The notes under the pieces were generated by a model. It did no database searches. It was not told the DNA's origin and worked only from the letters and a program-made list of their open reading frames with translations. The translations under genes were made by a program, and so were the position numbers. 64,000 nt of DNA. Origin: JBICHN01 sp043101845 (GTDB lineage: Bacteria > Planctomycetota > Phycisphaerae > Phycisphaerales > UBA5793). The stretch lies in assembly GCA_043101845.1 (NCBI GenBank), contig JBICHN010000001.1:62001-126000 (forward strand). Direction: 5' to 3'. This document shows, in pieces, positions 24,885 through 33,076 of this stretch (position 1 is its first letter; each line of letters begins with the position of its first letter).

Positions 24885-26546
24885 TCACTGCGATTCGTCG
24901 CGAAGGACGAGGTAGAGGCCCGCCGCAAACGGAGCGGCGCCATCCATTCCGATGGCGGGTTTCGAACGCTGCACGGTGTCAAAGGTGAGGCCGCGGTCGA
25001 GTGCGGCCCGCGCGAGCGACTCGGCCGCGGAAGACTCGGCGACGAGCCAGAGCGGGGCTCGAGCCTCGATTCGGTCGAGCGCCTCCGCCGGGTCGAGATC
25101 CCGTTGCGCGAATCCCATGATCGCCTGGAGTGGTCGCCGCTCAACTTCAAAGAACTCGACCGGGAGGGGGCGGCCGTCGATCGCCCGGTTCGCCTCCTCG
25201 GCGAACGCTTCGAGCGAGTCGCCGAGCGGATATTTGACGCCGTAGCCGAGTCGGCGTTCGACGACGGTCAGCACGAGCAGCGTCGCCGCGGCGAGTCCGA
25301 CGACGCCCCATGGCGCTTGCGCGCCGAGCCGCCATCCGCGAGCCCAGAGCCACCAGCCCACAACGAGCGCCGCGGGGACGAACGCCGAGGCGATGTAATC
25401 CGCGCGCTTCCCCGCGGCGAGGCTGAACCCGACGATGACGACCGCGATGTAGACAAGCGAAGACAGGATCCAGCGATGCTCCGCCGGCGAGCGATCGCCG
25501 TCCGGCCACCCGCGAACCCGTCCATCACGATCGGCGCCGAAGAGGTCGATCAAGGCGCCAACAAAGAGCACCGACCAGGGCAGGAATCGAACGAGAAAGT
25601 AGAACGGCATGTTCGGCGCCGTACGCACGAAATCCCAGGGCCCCTCCTTCACGCCCTCTGGTCCTGTCCCCGTCACGCGACCGATGATCTCGTCTCCGAG
25701 GAGCACTTGTCGGGTGTGTTCGGCATCGACGAGGTAAGCGATCCCCACCCACATCGCGCCCACTCCGAGCATGAGCGGGAGCCCCCACCACATTCCTGTT
25801 CGCCGTACGGCGAGGGCGGCGCCGCGACCGCAGCATTGGAGACGCCCGGCCCCGTCGCGAGACCGGGCCGCGGCGGCGGCCGTCGCGAGAGCGCCGAGCG
25901 TCAAGGCGTGCACTGGAATCGCGAGCGCCGGCGGGCCCTTCGTCAAGATCGCGAGAGATCCCGCCCCCCAAAGCGCGATTCGCCATCCAAACACGCTTCG
26001 TCTGGATGGGGCCGGCCCGGGGAGAACGAGCGCCGTGCCGGCGATCCAACCGAGAATGAGCCAGAGTGTCAATACGGTGTCCGGCCGCGCCAGGTACGCG
26101 AGTTTGAACCAGGACGGGCCGACGGCGAACGCCATGACGGCGAAGGCCGCGACCGGTGTCCGCGGCGCCATGCGTGACGCGACGAGCCAGAGCAACCCCG
26201 CGATCGCGACATAGGCGAGCACGCTCGGCGCTTTGTGGGCGAAGACGGATCGCCCGTCGGTCAATGCGACGAACGGCGCCGCGAGCCAGTTGTAAAGCGG
26301 CGGCTTCGTCGCGTATCGCTCCCCCACTTCCATCGGAAGCGCCCAGTTCGACGCATGCCGCGCAAGATCCATCGAATAGGCGAGCGTCTTGGGCTGCGTC
26401 TGATCGTGAATATCCGACGGCCCGGACGCACGGGCGAGGACCGAGAGAATCACAAGACTCCACGCGATCAGGCCGAGCAGCCGGCGCGTTCTGGCGCCGC
26501 TCCATCGCCCGCAACGATCCGCTGTGTCGCGCGCCTCAGCCGTCAA
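24885..26546 (-). CDS. GT39/ArnT-like membrane glycosyltransferase
   Basis: A 553-aa polytopic membrane protein of the PMT/ArnT (GT-C) type, which transfers sugars from polyprenyl-phosphate donors on the periplasmic side. The first loop holds SDIHDQTQPKTLAYSMDLAR and the ERYATKPPLYNWLAAPF motif, typical of ArnT-like enzymes (acidic residue after TM1, KPPL near the membrane). ARPDTVLTLWLILG starts a middle membrane block. About ten hydrophobic segments follow, with a soluble C-terminal part of roughly 110 aa. The acceptor is unknown. It starts 15 nt after the stop of the preceding lipoprotein gene, which suggests an operon with it and cysS. Confidence 0.85.
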   Translation of the reverse strand: MTAEARDTADRCGRWSGARTRRLLGLIAWSLVILSVLARASGPSDIHDQTQPKTLAYSMDLARHASNWALPMEVGERYATKPPLYNWLAAPFVALTDGRSVFAHKAPSVLAYVAIAGLLWLVASRMAPRTPVAAFAVMAFAVGPSWFKLAYLARPDTVLTLWLILGWIAGTALVLPGPAPSRRSVFGWRIALWGAGSLAILTKGPPALAIPVHALTLGALATAAAAARSRDGAGRLQCCGRGAALAVRRTGMWWGLPLMLGVGAMWVGIAYLVDAEHTRQVLLGDEIIGRVTGTGPEGVKEGPWDFVRTAPNMPFYFLVRFLPWSVLFVGALIDLFGADRDGRVRGWPDGDRSPAEHRWILSSLVYIAVVIVGFSLAAGKRADYIASAFVPAALVVGWWLWARGWRLGAQAPWGVVGLAAATLLVLTVVERRLGYGVKYPLGDSLEAFAEEANRAIDGRPLPVEFFEVERRPLQAIMGFAQRDLDPAEALDRIEARAPLWLVAESSAAESLARAALDRGLTFDTVQRSKPAIGMDGAAPFAAGLYLVLRDESQ

Positions 26547-26561
26547 TCCGCGTCCCGTCGA

Positions 26562-27353
26562 TCAGATTGGAAGAAACTGGTCAAGCCAGCGCACGATTTC
26601 CTGGTCAGCCTCGCTCACATTCGCGGGATCGCGCGGCAGACGCATGAAGTTCGCCCCTTCGTCCTTCCAGACCTGGCCCTCGAAACGACCCCCGGTACGA
26701 AGCAGCGCGTCCTGGAACTCCTGAATCGATTCGACGCTCGTCTGAGGGTTGAGTCCGCCGAAGAGTCCGAGTACCGGCTCGCGGACCGGAAGCAGCGATT
26801 CGGGTGAACCCTGAAGCGGCGCGTCGACGATGACGACGAGATCAAGCTCCATGTGCATGGCGCAGATGAACGCGCGCGATCCGCCCGCTCCCCATCCGAT
26901 GACCCCTTGACGCGGCTCGCCTTCGAGTTGAGTCAGCCGGACGACTTGATCGATCGCCGCCTGAACATTCCCCGACACCGAGAGGTCGCGCGCTTCCGGC
27001 GACGCCTCCACGAGATCCGGCATGACCACGACATAGCCCATCCGGGCATAGCGATCCGCGCGGGACTGGAGCCACTCATCAATGCCCCACGAATCGTGAA
27101 GCAGTACGAGCACCGGGCCATTGACGATGTCGCTGTAACAGACGAATCGCCCGAGCATGCGTCGACCCCCGACCTCATAGATGAGCGGTCGGGACAGGAT
27201 GTCGCCCGTGGGCACACGACGCCGGGTTTCGTCCGGGGTTTCGACGGTCACCTGCTCGTTCGAGGCGGCGCGACTTCCACCGGCGCAGGACACCATGTGA
27301 GAGAGTACGAGGAAGAGCGCAAGAGCGAGGAGTGCGCGTCGCGATGGCATCAT
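26562..27353 (-). CDS. Dienelactone-hydrolase-like lipoprotein without catalytic triad
   Basis: 263 aa from ATG 27353 (GGAGG 10 nt upstream); a longer in-frame extension is antisense to cysS and not real. A signal ending in lipobox HMVSC (Cys23) makes it a lipoprotein. The rest has the DLH alpha/beta-hydrolase layout: PVLVLLHDSWGIDEWLQSRADRYARMGYVVVMPDL, then VIGWGAGGSRAF, then EPVLGLFGGLNPQTSV, then VWKDEGANFMRL. In active DLH enzymes the nucleophile sits in G-x-C/S-x-G, the acid in G..D, and the base in HGF. Here those places read G145, N and N, so all three residues are missing. Binding or scaffold role is likely. In operon with cysS (28 nt) and the GT39 gene (15 nt). Confidence 0.82.
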   Translation of the reverse strand: MMPSRRALLALALFLVLSHMVSCAGGSRAASNEQVTVETPDETRRRVPTGDILSRPLIYEVGGRRMLGRFVCYSDIVNGPVLVLLHDSWGIDEWLQSRADRYARMGYVVVMPDLVEASPEARDLSVSGNVQAAIDQVVRLTQLEGEPRQGVIGWGAGGSRAFICAMHMELDLVVIVDAPLQGSPESLLPVREPVLGLFGGLNPQTSVESIQEFQDALLRTGGRFEGQVWKDEGANFMRLPRDPANVSEADQEIVRWLDQFLPI

Positions 27354-27381
27354 TCGTCGGCCTCCGAACGATTCTGTTTCG

Positions 27382-28890
27382 CTAATCGAGCTTGCGCGAC
27401 CAGGTCGTGCCGGTCGGTGAATCCTTGATTTCGACCCCCATCGACGCGAGTTCGTCGCGGATCTCATCGGCCCGGGCGAAGTCCTTCGACTTCCGCGCAT
27501 CGCCGCGCTCCTGGATGAGCGCCTCGACCCGCGCCTCGTCGACGGCGGCGCCGGCGCCGGCCGCGCCGGCGTCGAGTTCGAGCACGCCGAGCACCGCATC
27601 GAACTCTCGTAGCAGCGCCGCATCGGCCCGAGTCGGATCGGGAGTGGCGCCGATCCACTTGTTGATCTCACCGAGCGCGCCGGCGATGTTGAGGTCGGAG
27701 TCCATCGACTCACCAAAGGCATGGCGGACCGAATCGAGATTCGACTTCGACGCGTCCGTGTCGGATCCTTCGCCGCGTTCGACGAATTCGCGCCATCGCC
27801 GGACGAGACGCTGGCTGTCCTTGAGCCCCTGCATCGTGAAGTTCGCGTTCGAGCGGTAGTGCGTCTTGATGAGTTCCAGACGAAGCGCGGCCGGCTCGTA
27901 CCCCTTCGCGAAGATGTCCCGCGCCGTGAAGAAGTTTCCGGCGCTCTTGCTCATCTTGCCGCCCTCGACGAGCATGTGGCGCGGGTGAAACCAGAAGCGG
28001 GAGAACTGTTCGTTGTGGTAGGCGGCGCAGGTTTGCGCGCGTTCGCATTCGTGGTGCGGAAAGAGGTTGTCCTCTCCCCCGCTGTGCAGGTCGATGACGC
28101 CGCCCGTCTCGGAGCCGAGCAACTCAACCGCCATCACCGAGCACTCGAGATGCCAGCCGGGATACCCCTCGCCCCACGGGCTCGACCAGCGCATGAGGTG
28201 CGCCGGATCAGGCTTCCAGAGCATGAAGTCCGCGGGATGCTTCTTGACCGCCTGGGTGTCTTCGTCGACGCGACCTCCCGCGCCGCTGCGCAACTGATCG
28301 AGCGTGTTCCCCGAGAGCCGTCCGTAGTCGGGATACGACTGCACCGAGAAATACACGACGCCGTCGGACGCGACATACGCGGCGTCCGCGGCGATGAGTC
28401 GCTCGACGAGTTCGATCATCGCCTCGATGTATCGGGTCGGCCGGGGCATGAGTTCCGGCCGATCGCGCGCCTCAATCGCGACCTTCAGCCCGAGCGTCCG
28501 GGCGTCTTCGAGAAATGCTTCCGCGTAGAAGTCGGCGATCGCGTTCGGATCATTTGGATCGAGGTCGACGCCGTCCGGGAGGGCGCCCGACTTCTTCGCA
28601 TCCTGCAGTCGACGACGGGCGGCCTCCATCTTGTCGAGTCCGGCGCCGTCGGCCACCGAGTCGTCCACCATGTGGCCGACATCGGTAATGTTCATGACAT
28701 GCCGGGTTACGAAACCGGAGTAGTCGAGATAGCGCCGGAGCAGATCCGCGGCGAGAAAGCTTCGGAAGTTCCCGATATGGGCGTAGTCGTACACCGTCGG
28801 GCCGCAGGAATAGAAGTTGACCCCCGGCGGCCGGAGCGGCTCGAAGACTTCCTCGCGACGGGTGAGTGTGTTGTAGAGCTTCAGCGGCAT
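27382..28890 (-). CDS. cysS: Cysteine--tRNA ligase
   Basis: Charges tRNA-Cys. 502 aa, class I synthetase. The zinc and ATP site FYSCGPTVYDYAHIGNFRSF carries the HIGH-type HIGN; ECSVMAVELLG and HHECERAQ supply further zinc ligands; EGGKMSKSAGNFF is the KMSKS loop. An anticodon-binding domain ends in DFARADEIRDELASMGVEIKDSPTGTTWSR, as in most CysRS. ATG 28890 matches the family N-terminus (LKLYNTLTRREEVF). It has no Shine-Dalgarno, but TACCGT lies 8 nt upstream. Compared with E. coli CysRS there is an insertion around residues 90-115 (KSGALPDGVDLDPNDPNAI). Confidence 0.97.
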   Translation of the reverse strand: MPLKLYNTLTRREEVFEPLRPPGVNFYSCGPTVYDYAHIGNFRSFLAADLLRRYLDYSGFVTRHVMNITDVGHMVDDSVADGAGLDKMEAARRRLQDAKKSGALPDGVDLDPNDPNAIADFYAEAFLEDARTLGLKVAIEARDRPELMPRPTRYIEAMIELVERLIAADAAYVASDGVVYFSVQSYPDYGRLSGNTLDQLRSGAGGRVDEDTQAVKKHPADFMLWKPDPAHLMRWSSPWGEGYPGWHLECSVMAVELLGSETGGVIDLHSGGEDNLFPHHECERAQTCAAYHNEQFSRFWFHPRHMLVEGGKMSKSAGNFFTARDIFAKGYEPAALRLELIKTHYRSNANFTMQGLKDSQRLVRRWREFVERGEGSDTDASKSNLDSVRHAFGESMDSDLNIAGALGEINKWIGATPDPTRADAALLREFDAVLGVLELDAGAAGAGAAVDEARVEALIQERGDARKSKDFARADEIRDELASMGVEIKDSPTGTTWSRKLD

Positions 28891-28898
28891 GGCGCGGT

Positions 28899-28904
28899 AC
28901 GGTA
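28899..28904 (-). promoter_or_regulatory. Candidate -10 element of cysS, leaderless type
   Basis: TACCGT on the minus strand, 8 nt before the cysS ATG. It matches the TANNNT pattern but only three bases of TATAAT, so this is one of the weaker examples. Confidence 0.3.
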
Positions 28905-28959
28905 GCCGCATGTCCGGCATTCTCAACAGCGGAGCCCACCCGCGCGGCCGCGTCGCCGG

Positions 28960-29700
28960 TCACACATACCGCTCGAGAATGTCGAGGACACCGTCGAGCA
29001 TGGGGCGCTCACTCACATAATCGGCGGCCCGTCGAACTCCGTCTGTCGCATTCGCCGGACAGGCGAAATGACCGGAAACCTCGCGGAGTGGAAGATCGCC
29101 GGCGGTATCACCGATCGAGAGCACGCGAGGTCCGTCGACGCCGAGTTCGTCAAGAACCCGCCGCGCCGCCGTCGCCTTCGAGACATGCCTGAGCGTGACA
29201 TTGATGTAGGTGATCGTGCGTCCAACCTCGAAGGGCCAGCCCTCCGACTCGACTTTTGATCTCACTTCGTCGAGCCTCGAGTCCATCTCGGACTCGTCCT
29301 CGACGAAGATCGAAACCATGGCGTTCTTTCCGGCCTGCAGATTCCAGCCTCGGTCGCGCGTGACCCAGTGCTCACAGGCACGGATCGCGGCGACATCGTC
29401 CGCGGTGATCGCCGGATCGAGTCGAGCCTGGTTGTCATCGAGCCGGTAGAGATACACGCCACCCTCGCAGACGCAGGGCCAGCGATCGCAGTGAATGACG
29501 CGCATGAGAAACTCGACGAACGGCTGCGGCCGGCCCGTGCACACAATGAGCGGCGGCGCCTCGCCTCGTGCAGCGCGGCGGTTATGTTCGGCGATCGGCG
29601 CGAGGTCCGCCGGGTCGATCATGGTGTTGTGTTCGGGAAGCAGACATCCGTCGTTGTCGCAGATGATGAGATCGATTTCCGGCGCGTCCGGGGATGCCAT
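28960..29700 (-). CDS. HAD-superfamily phosphatase (Cof / sugar-phosphatase type)
   Basis: 246 aa from ATG 29700. Motif I is ICDNDGCLLPE (DxDG with nucleophile Asp), motif II VCTGRPQPFVEF, motif III the Lys in RHVSKATAARRVL, and motif IV SIGDTAGDLPLREVSG. The C2-type cap (about residues 80-165) and these motifs fit the Cof/SPP/MPGP group that dephosphorylates sugar phosphates. The C-terminal GHFACPANATDGVRRAADYVSE matches the typical ending. It lies 46 nt after the GDP-fucose synthase gene in the same direction, so a sugar-nucleotide role is plausible. Substrate unknown. Confidence 0.85.
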   Translation of the reverse strand: MASPDAPEIDLIICDNDGCLLPEHNTMIDPADLAPIAEHNRRAARGEAPPLIVCTGRPQPFVEFLMRVIHCDRWPCVCEGGVYLYRLDDNQARLDPAITADDVAAIRACEHWVTRDRGWNLQAGKNAMVSIFVEDESEMDSRLDEVRSKVESEGWPFEVGRTITYINVTLRHVSKATAARRVLDELGVDGPRVLSIGDTAGDLPLREVSGHFACPANATDGVRRAADYVSERPMLDGVLDILERYV

Positions 29701-29746
29701 GTTCAATGTCCAGTCTTGTGTCGGATTGTGTGCTTGCGACGGCCGA

Positions 29747-30685
29747 TCAGCGGCCGTGTTCGCGGAACCAGTCAATGGTTCGCCGAAGTCCGTCTTCGAA
29801 CCCGACGCGGGCTTGCCAACCGAGCAGGCGCTTTGCGCGCGTCGTATCGAGACATCGCCGGGGTTGTCCGTCGGGTTTCGTCGGGTCCCATCGGATCTCG
29901 CCCTCGAATCCGGTCAACCGGGCGATGAGTTCGACGAGATCCTTGATGGTGATCTCCATGTTCGTGCCGAGGTTGATCGGCGTCGGCTCATTCATCTTCT
30001 CGGCGGCGACGATGATTCCTTCCGCCGCATCATCGACATACAGGAATTCGCGGCTCGCCGATCCCGTGCCCCAGCATTCGATCGATTCGGCGCCGGCGTC
30101 GATCGCCTCGACGCATTTCCGTATGAGCGCGGGGATGACATGCGACGACCGCGGATCGAAGTTGTCGCCGGGACCGTAGAGATTGACCGGCAGCAGATAG
30201 ACCCCGTCGAGTCCGTATTGGTCGCGGTACGCCTGCAGCATAACGAGGAGCGCCTTCTTCGCGACGCCGTACGGAGCGTTCGTCTCCTCGGGGTACCCGT
30301 TCCAGAGTTCTTCCTCACGGAAGGGAACCGGAGTGAACTTCGGATAGGCGCAGATCGTGCCGACCTGGACGAACTTCTTCAGTTCGCGTTCGCGCGCCGC
30401 CTCGATCAGGTGAAGTCCCATCGCCATGTTCGCGAAGAAGAAGCGTCCGGGATTCTCGCGGTTCGCGCCGATGCCGCCGACCTCCGCCGCGAGATGGAGG
30501 ACCACGGTCGGATCCGCATCGTCGTAGAGCCGCGCGACATCAGCCGGTCGCGTCAGGTCATACTCCGACTTCCGCGGCGCCGTGATCTCCCGGCATCCAC
30601 GCTCGCGCAGTCGGTCGCACACGACGCGGCCGAGAAAGCCGGCGCCGCCCGTGACGACCACCCGTTCTTCAGACCAGTTCAGCAC
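29747..30685 (-). CDS. fcl: GDP-L-fucose synthase (NAD-dependent epimerase/dehydratase)
   Basis: Converts GDP-4-keto-6-deoxymannose to GDP-L-fucose for surface glycans. 312 aa from GTG 30685, preceded by GGGGGAGGG. NADP-binding VVVTGGAGFLGRVV, then LHLAAEVGGIGANRENPGRFFF, VQVGTICAYPKFTPVPF (catalytic Ser/Thr region) and the YGVAKK Tyr-Lys pair. NLYGPGDNFDPRSSHVIPALIRK and SASREFLYVDDAAEGI are diagnostic of Fcl/WcaG rather than other epimerases. It begins 22 nt after the iron-type binding-protein gene. The GDP-mannose dehydratase partner is not in the window. Confidence 0.93.
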   Translation of the reverse strand: MLNWSEERVVVTGGAGFLGRVVCDRLRERGCREITAPRKSEYDLTRPADVARLYDDADPTVVLHLAAEVGGIGANRENPGRFFFANMAMGLHLIEAARERELKKFVQVGTICAYPKFTPVPFREEELWNGYPEETNAPYGVAKKALLVMLQAYRDQYGLDGVYLLPVNLYGPGDNFDPRSSHVIPALIRKCVEAIDAGAESIECWGTGSASREFLYVDDAAEGIIVAAEKMNEPTPINLGTNMEITIKDLVELIARLTGFEGEIRWDPTKPDGQPRRCLDTTRAKRLLGWQARVGFEDGLRRTIDWFREHGR

Positions 30686-30707
30686 GAGGCGCGTCCCTCC
30701 CCCACAT

Positions 30708-31763
30708 CTACTTGAAGATCCGATTCGCCACTTCGATCGCGTCGTCCATCACGGCGGCGACCTCTTCGTAATTCACCACGAGTGGGTCCGGCGCGCGATA
30801 TCGATCGTCGAGTGGAATGTCGTCGTATCGAAGCGGAATGTTGTGCGAATCGCTTTCGGCGAGAAGTCGCTCGGTCTCCCGGCTGAGAATGTACTCAGCG
30901 ACGGTCATGATCGATTCATCGAACGGTCGCCCGGCGACGAATCCAAGCGTGTTGGGAATGAGCAGCGTTCCTTCTCCATCGGCATCACCGTGACGCGGGT
31001 AGACGACGGCGAGTTCGTGCCCGTTGCGTTCCGCCGCCCAGACATCGTCCGTGTCCGTCAAGGCGAAGTCGGCGAGACCGCTCGTCACTTCGCGCACCGT
31101 CTGCGAATTGCTCTGGACGATGCGCAGATCGTTCGCCGCGAGCGCTTCGAGGAATGCCTCCGCCTCGTCGGCGCCCCACAGATGAAACCACGCCGCAATA
31201 TGGCCCCGCGTCGTTCCGAAGTTTGGATCGGCCATGACGACGCGGCCCGCGTATTCAGGTTTCGTGAGGTCGCGCCAACTCATCGGCGGATCAGAGACGC
31301 GCGACGGGTTGTACGCGATCACCCGGGCCCGGCCGGCGAAGCCGAACCAGAGCGACTTGTCCGACCGGAACGCCTCCGGCCACTTCGAATAGGTCGAGAT
31401 CAAAGGCAAGGGTTGAAACAGGCCCTCGTTCGCCAGCCGCACGGCGAGAAACGCCTCGCTCGACCAGAACAGATCCGCTTGAGGACGCTCACGCTCGGCG
31501 CGAAGCCGTTCGACGAGTCCCGTCGTCTTTGTCGCCTCGGTGTCGAACCGCGTGCGGACTTCGATCTCAGGATGCGCGCGCTCGAACGCAGCGAAGAGTT
31601 CTTCGGCGTACTCCTGATCGACCGAACAGTACACGACGACTTCGGTTCCAACCGACGAAGGGTCACTCGACTCAGCGCCATCGCACGACATCGATACGAG
31701 CGCGACGAGCAGAGCGAACGCGATGCTCGTTCGACTACGCAGATTATTCTGGTTGAGGCGCAT
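30708..31763 (-). CDS. Fe(3+)-type ABC substrate-binding lipoprotein (FbpA/FutA-like)
   Basis: 351 aa lipoprotein, lipobox VSMSC at about residue 27. The mature part follows family 1/iron-binding proteins: EVVVYCSVDQEYAEELFAAFERAHPEIEV, ADLFWSSEAFLAVRLANEGLFQPL, WFGFAGRARVIAYNP, and LIPNTLGFVAGRPFDESIMTVAEYILS. In FbpA proteins iron is held by two adjacent C-terminal tyrosines; here that area gives NIPLRYDD with a single Tyr, so the ligand may differ. No permease or ATPase gene is adjacent, and the next gene is fcl. TATCCT 7 nt before the ATG and no Shine-Dalgarno suggest leaderless start. Confidence 0.88.
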   Translation of the reverse strand: MRLNQNNLRSRTSIAFALLVALVSMSCDGAESSDPSSVGTEVVVYCSVDQEYAEELFAAFERAHPEIEVRTRFDTEATKTTGLVERLRAERERPQADLFWSSEAFLAVRLANEGLFQPLPLISTYSKWPEAFRSDKSLWFGFAGRARVIAYNPSRVSDPPMSWRDLTKPEYAGRVVMADPNFGTTRGHIAAWFHLWGADEAEAFLEALAANDLRIVQSNSQTVREVTSGLADFALTDTDDVWAAERNGHELAVVYPRHGDADGEGTLLIPNTLGFVAGRPFDESIMTVAEYILSRETERLLAESDSHNIPLRYDDIPLDDRYRAPDPLVVNYEEVAAVMDDAIEVANRIFK

Positions 31764-31770
31764 CGCCGAA

Positions 31771-31776
31771 AGGATA
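31771..31776 (-). promoter_or_regulatory. Candidate -10 element of the FbpA-like gene, leaderless type
   Basis: TATCCT on the minus strand, 7 nt before the ATG at 31763. Four of six bases match TATAAT. Confidence 0.4.
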
Positions 31777-31797
31777 GACGCGACGCGCGGCGGGGAG

Positions 31798-31944
31798 TCA
31801 ACCGGTCAATGCTCGCCAGAGCCAGCCCGCGACGGTAATGAGGCCGACCCAGAAGACGGCGCAGTACGCGACGACGAGAAAGCCGGCGAGCCACGCCGGG
31901 AATCGATCGATCGATCCCTCTTCGAATTCGCCCCCCGGTCCCAT
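31798..31944 (-). CDS. Possible small single-span membrane protein, 48 aa
   Basis: MGPGGEFEEGSIDRFPAWLAGFLVVAYCAVFWVGLITVAGWLWRALTG: an acidic N-terminus and one or two tightly packed hydrophobic segments with a short Arg-containing end. The same frame is open to 32100, but the upstream part is Arg/Pro-rich and uncharacteristic. Small proteins of this look are often cytochrome-oxidase or transporter accessory subunits. Here no such partner is visible and it could be spurious. Confidence 0.4.
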   Translation of the reverse strand: MGPGGEFEEGSIDRFPAWLAGFLVVAYCAVFWVGLITVAGWLWRALTG

Positions 31945-32152
31945 CGCCGTGCGGCGCGGCCGTACGCGTGTGTCGCCGCCTGGTCGATCCGGCGCCCATG
32001 ACGGGAGACCGCCGATCGCTCGAGGCTGCAAGTTCGCGTTGGGCTCGGCGCCGAATGAATCCACAGGGTCAGTCCGTTGGCAGGTCCAGGCTCGCGGCAT
32101 GCGCGCCCTGACCCATCATCGGACAGGCGAGTTGAGGAATTCAGCGAAAACG
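31945..32152. other. Stretch without a supported gene
   Basis: About 200 nt between the small membrane ORF and the hairpin after the methyltransferase gene. An upstream extension of the small ORF crosses most of it but its translation looks non-coding. I see no RNA gene or repeat here. Confidence 0.4.
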
Positions 32153-32173
32153 CGTCCGAAAACCGTCCGGACG
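32147..32173 (-). terminator. Weak candidate terminator of the methyltransferase gene
   Basis: On the minus strand a 6-bp stem (32173-32168 with 32158-32153) and 9-nt loop is followed, after two bases, by TTTT. It begins 10 nt after the methyltransferase stop codon. Confidence 0.35.
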
Positions 32174-32182
32174 CCCCTCCGC

Positions 32183-33040
32183 TCACGGGTCGGCGACGAT
32201 GTACGCGATCCAGCCCGCGCACACTTCCCCTTCTTCGGTCGGCTCGAACTCGCCATTCCCTTCGCCGTCGTCGTCGGTCCCTTCCCAGTAGACCGTGCTC
32301 GAGGAGAAGCCCGCCTCCTCCAGCGCTTCGCGAATCTCAGCGATCGACCAGAGGCGCCAGTCGTACGAGAACGCCTTCTTGAGTCGCGTGCCGTCCTTGA
32401 AATGAAAGTGGATGTGGCACACGGTCTCGTTCGTGATGGGATTGAACTCGTCCTGATCCCACACATAGGTGAAGTCGGAGCACTCGCGCTCCTCTTCGAG
32501 GACATCCTGAGCCTCGTAGCCGCCGTAGCAGTCGCAGACGAAGAGACCGTTGTCCTTGACATTCGACCGCGCCACCTTGAAGTACTCGATGAGTTCGCGG
32601 CGGGTCTTGAAGGTGTAGTAGCTGAAGTTCATCGCGACGAGGATGTCGACCGGCGGCGTGTCCGTGGCGAGGACATCGCCCTCGATGAGGTGAACCCGCT
32701 CGCGCTCATTTTCGTTGAGCCACGAAAGGTTGTGCTCGCGTCCCCACTCAAGTACGGCGGGATCGAGATCTACGCCGTACGCGACATTCTCCGGTCGGAG
32801 CCGCGTCCAGGTGCAGGACGAGAGGCCGGTGCCGCAAAAGTCCTCGCGAAGTGACGCTGGATCGGACCCGTGCTTCTGCCGGTAGACGCGATCGAGAAAC
32901 TCGACCTCCGCTTCCGGACACTGGACGGCTTCTTCGTAGAGCTTGTGACGATCGGCCGTCTTCGCCGTGAGCTTGGAGCCCGGCTTTGACTTTGACTTCC
33001 GATTCTTCCGCTTGTTCTTCTGTGATCGGGTGGCTGGCAT
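32183..33040 (-). CDS. Class I SAM-dependent methyltransferase
   Basis: 285 aa. A strongly basic start (MPATRSQKNKRKNRKSKSKPGSK) precedes the enzyme: LREDFCGTGLSSCTW is the SAM-binding motif I, NVAYGVDLDPAVLEWGREHN holds the acidic ribose-binding Asp, HLIEGDVLATDTPPVDILVAMNF is motif III-IV. SYDWRLWSIAEIREALEEAGFSS is the usual C-terminal methyltransferase ending. The closest look is to the methyltransferase-25 group with unknown acceptors. The basic tail could bind nucleic acid (inference). TACACT lies 8 nt before the ATG, again without a Shine-Dalgarno. Confidence 0.88.
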   Translation of the reverse strand: MPATRSQKNKRKNRKSKSKPGSKLTAKTADRHKLYEEAVQCPEAEVEFLDRVYRQKHGSDPASLREDFCGTGLSSCTWTRLRPENVAYGVDLDPAVLEWGREHNLSWLNENERERVHLIEGDVLATDTPPVDILVAMNFSYYTFKTRRELIEYFKVARSNVKDNGLFVCDCYGGYEAQDVLEEERECSDFTYVWDQDEFNPITNETVCHIHFHFKDGTRLKKAFSYDWRLWSIAEIREALEEAGFSSSTVYWEGTDDDGEGNGEFEPTEEGEVCAGWIAYIVADP

Positions 33041-33048
33041 AGGGCGGT

Positions 33049-33054
33049 AGTGTA
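33049..33054 (-). promoter_or_regulatory. Candidate -10 element of the methyltransferase gene, leaderless type
   Basis: TACACT on the minus strand, 8 nt before the ATG at 33040. Four of six bases match TATAAT. Confidence 0.4.
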
Positions 33055-33076
33055 CTCCGCCGATGAGCATGCCGCC

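Noticed and set aside
27354..27722. N-terminal extension of the DLH-like lipoprotein
   Set aside because: Antisense to cysS and destroys the signal peptide; the ATG at 27353 has a Shine-Dalgarno.
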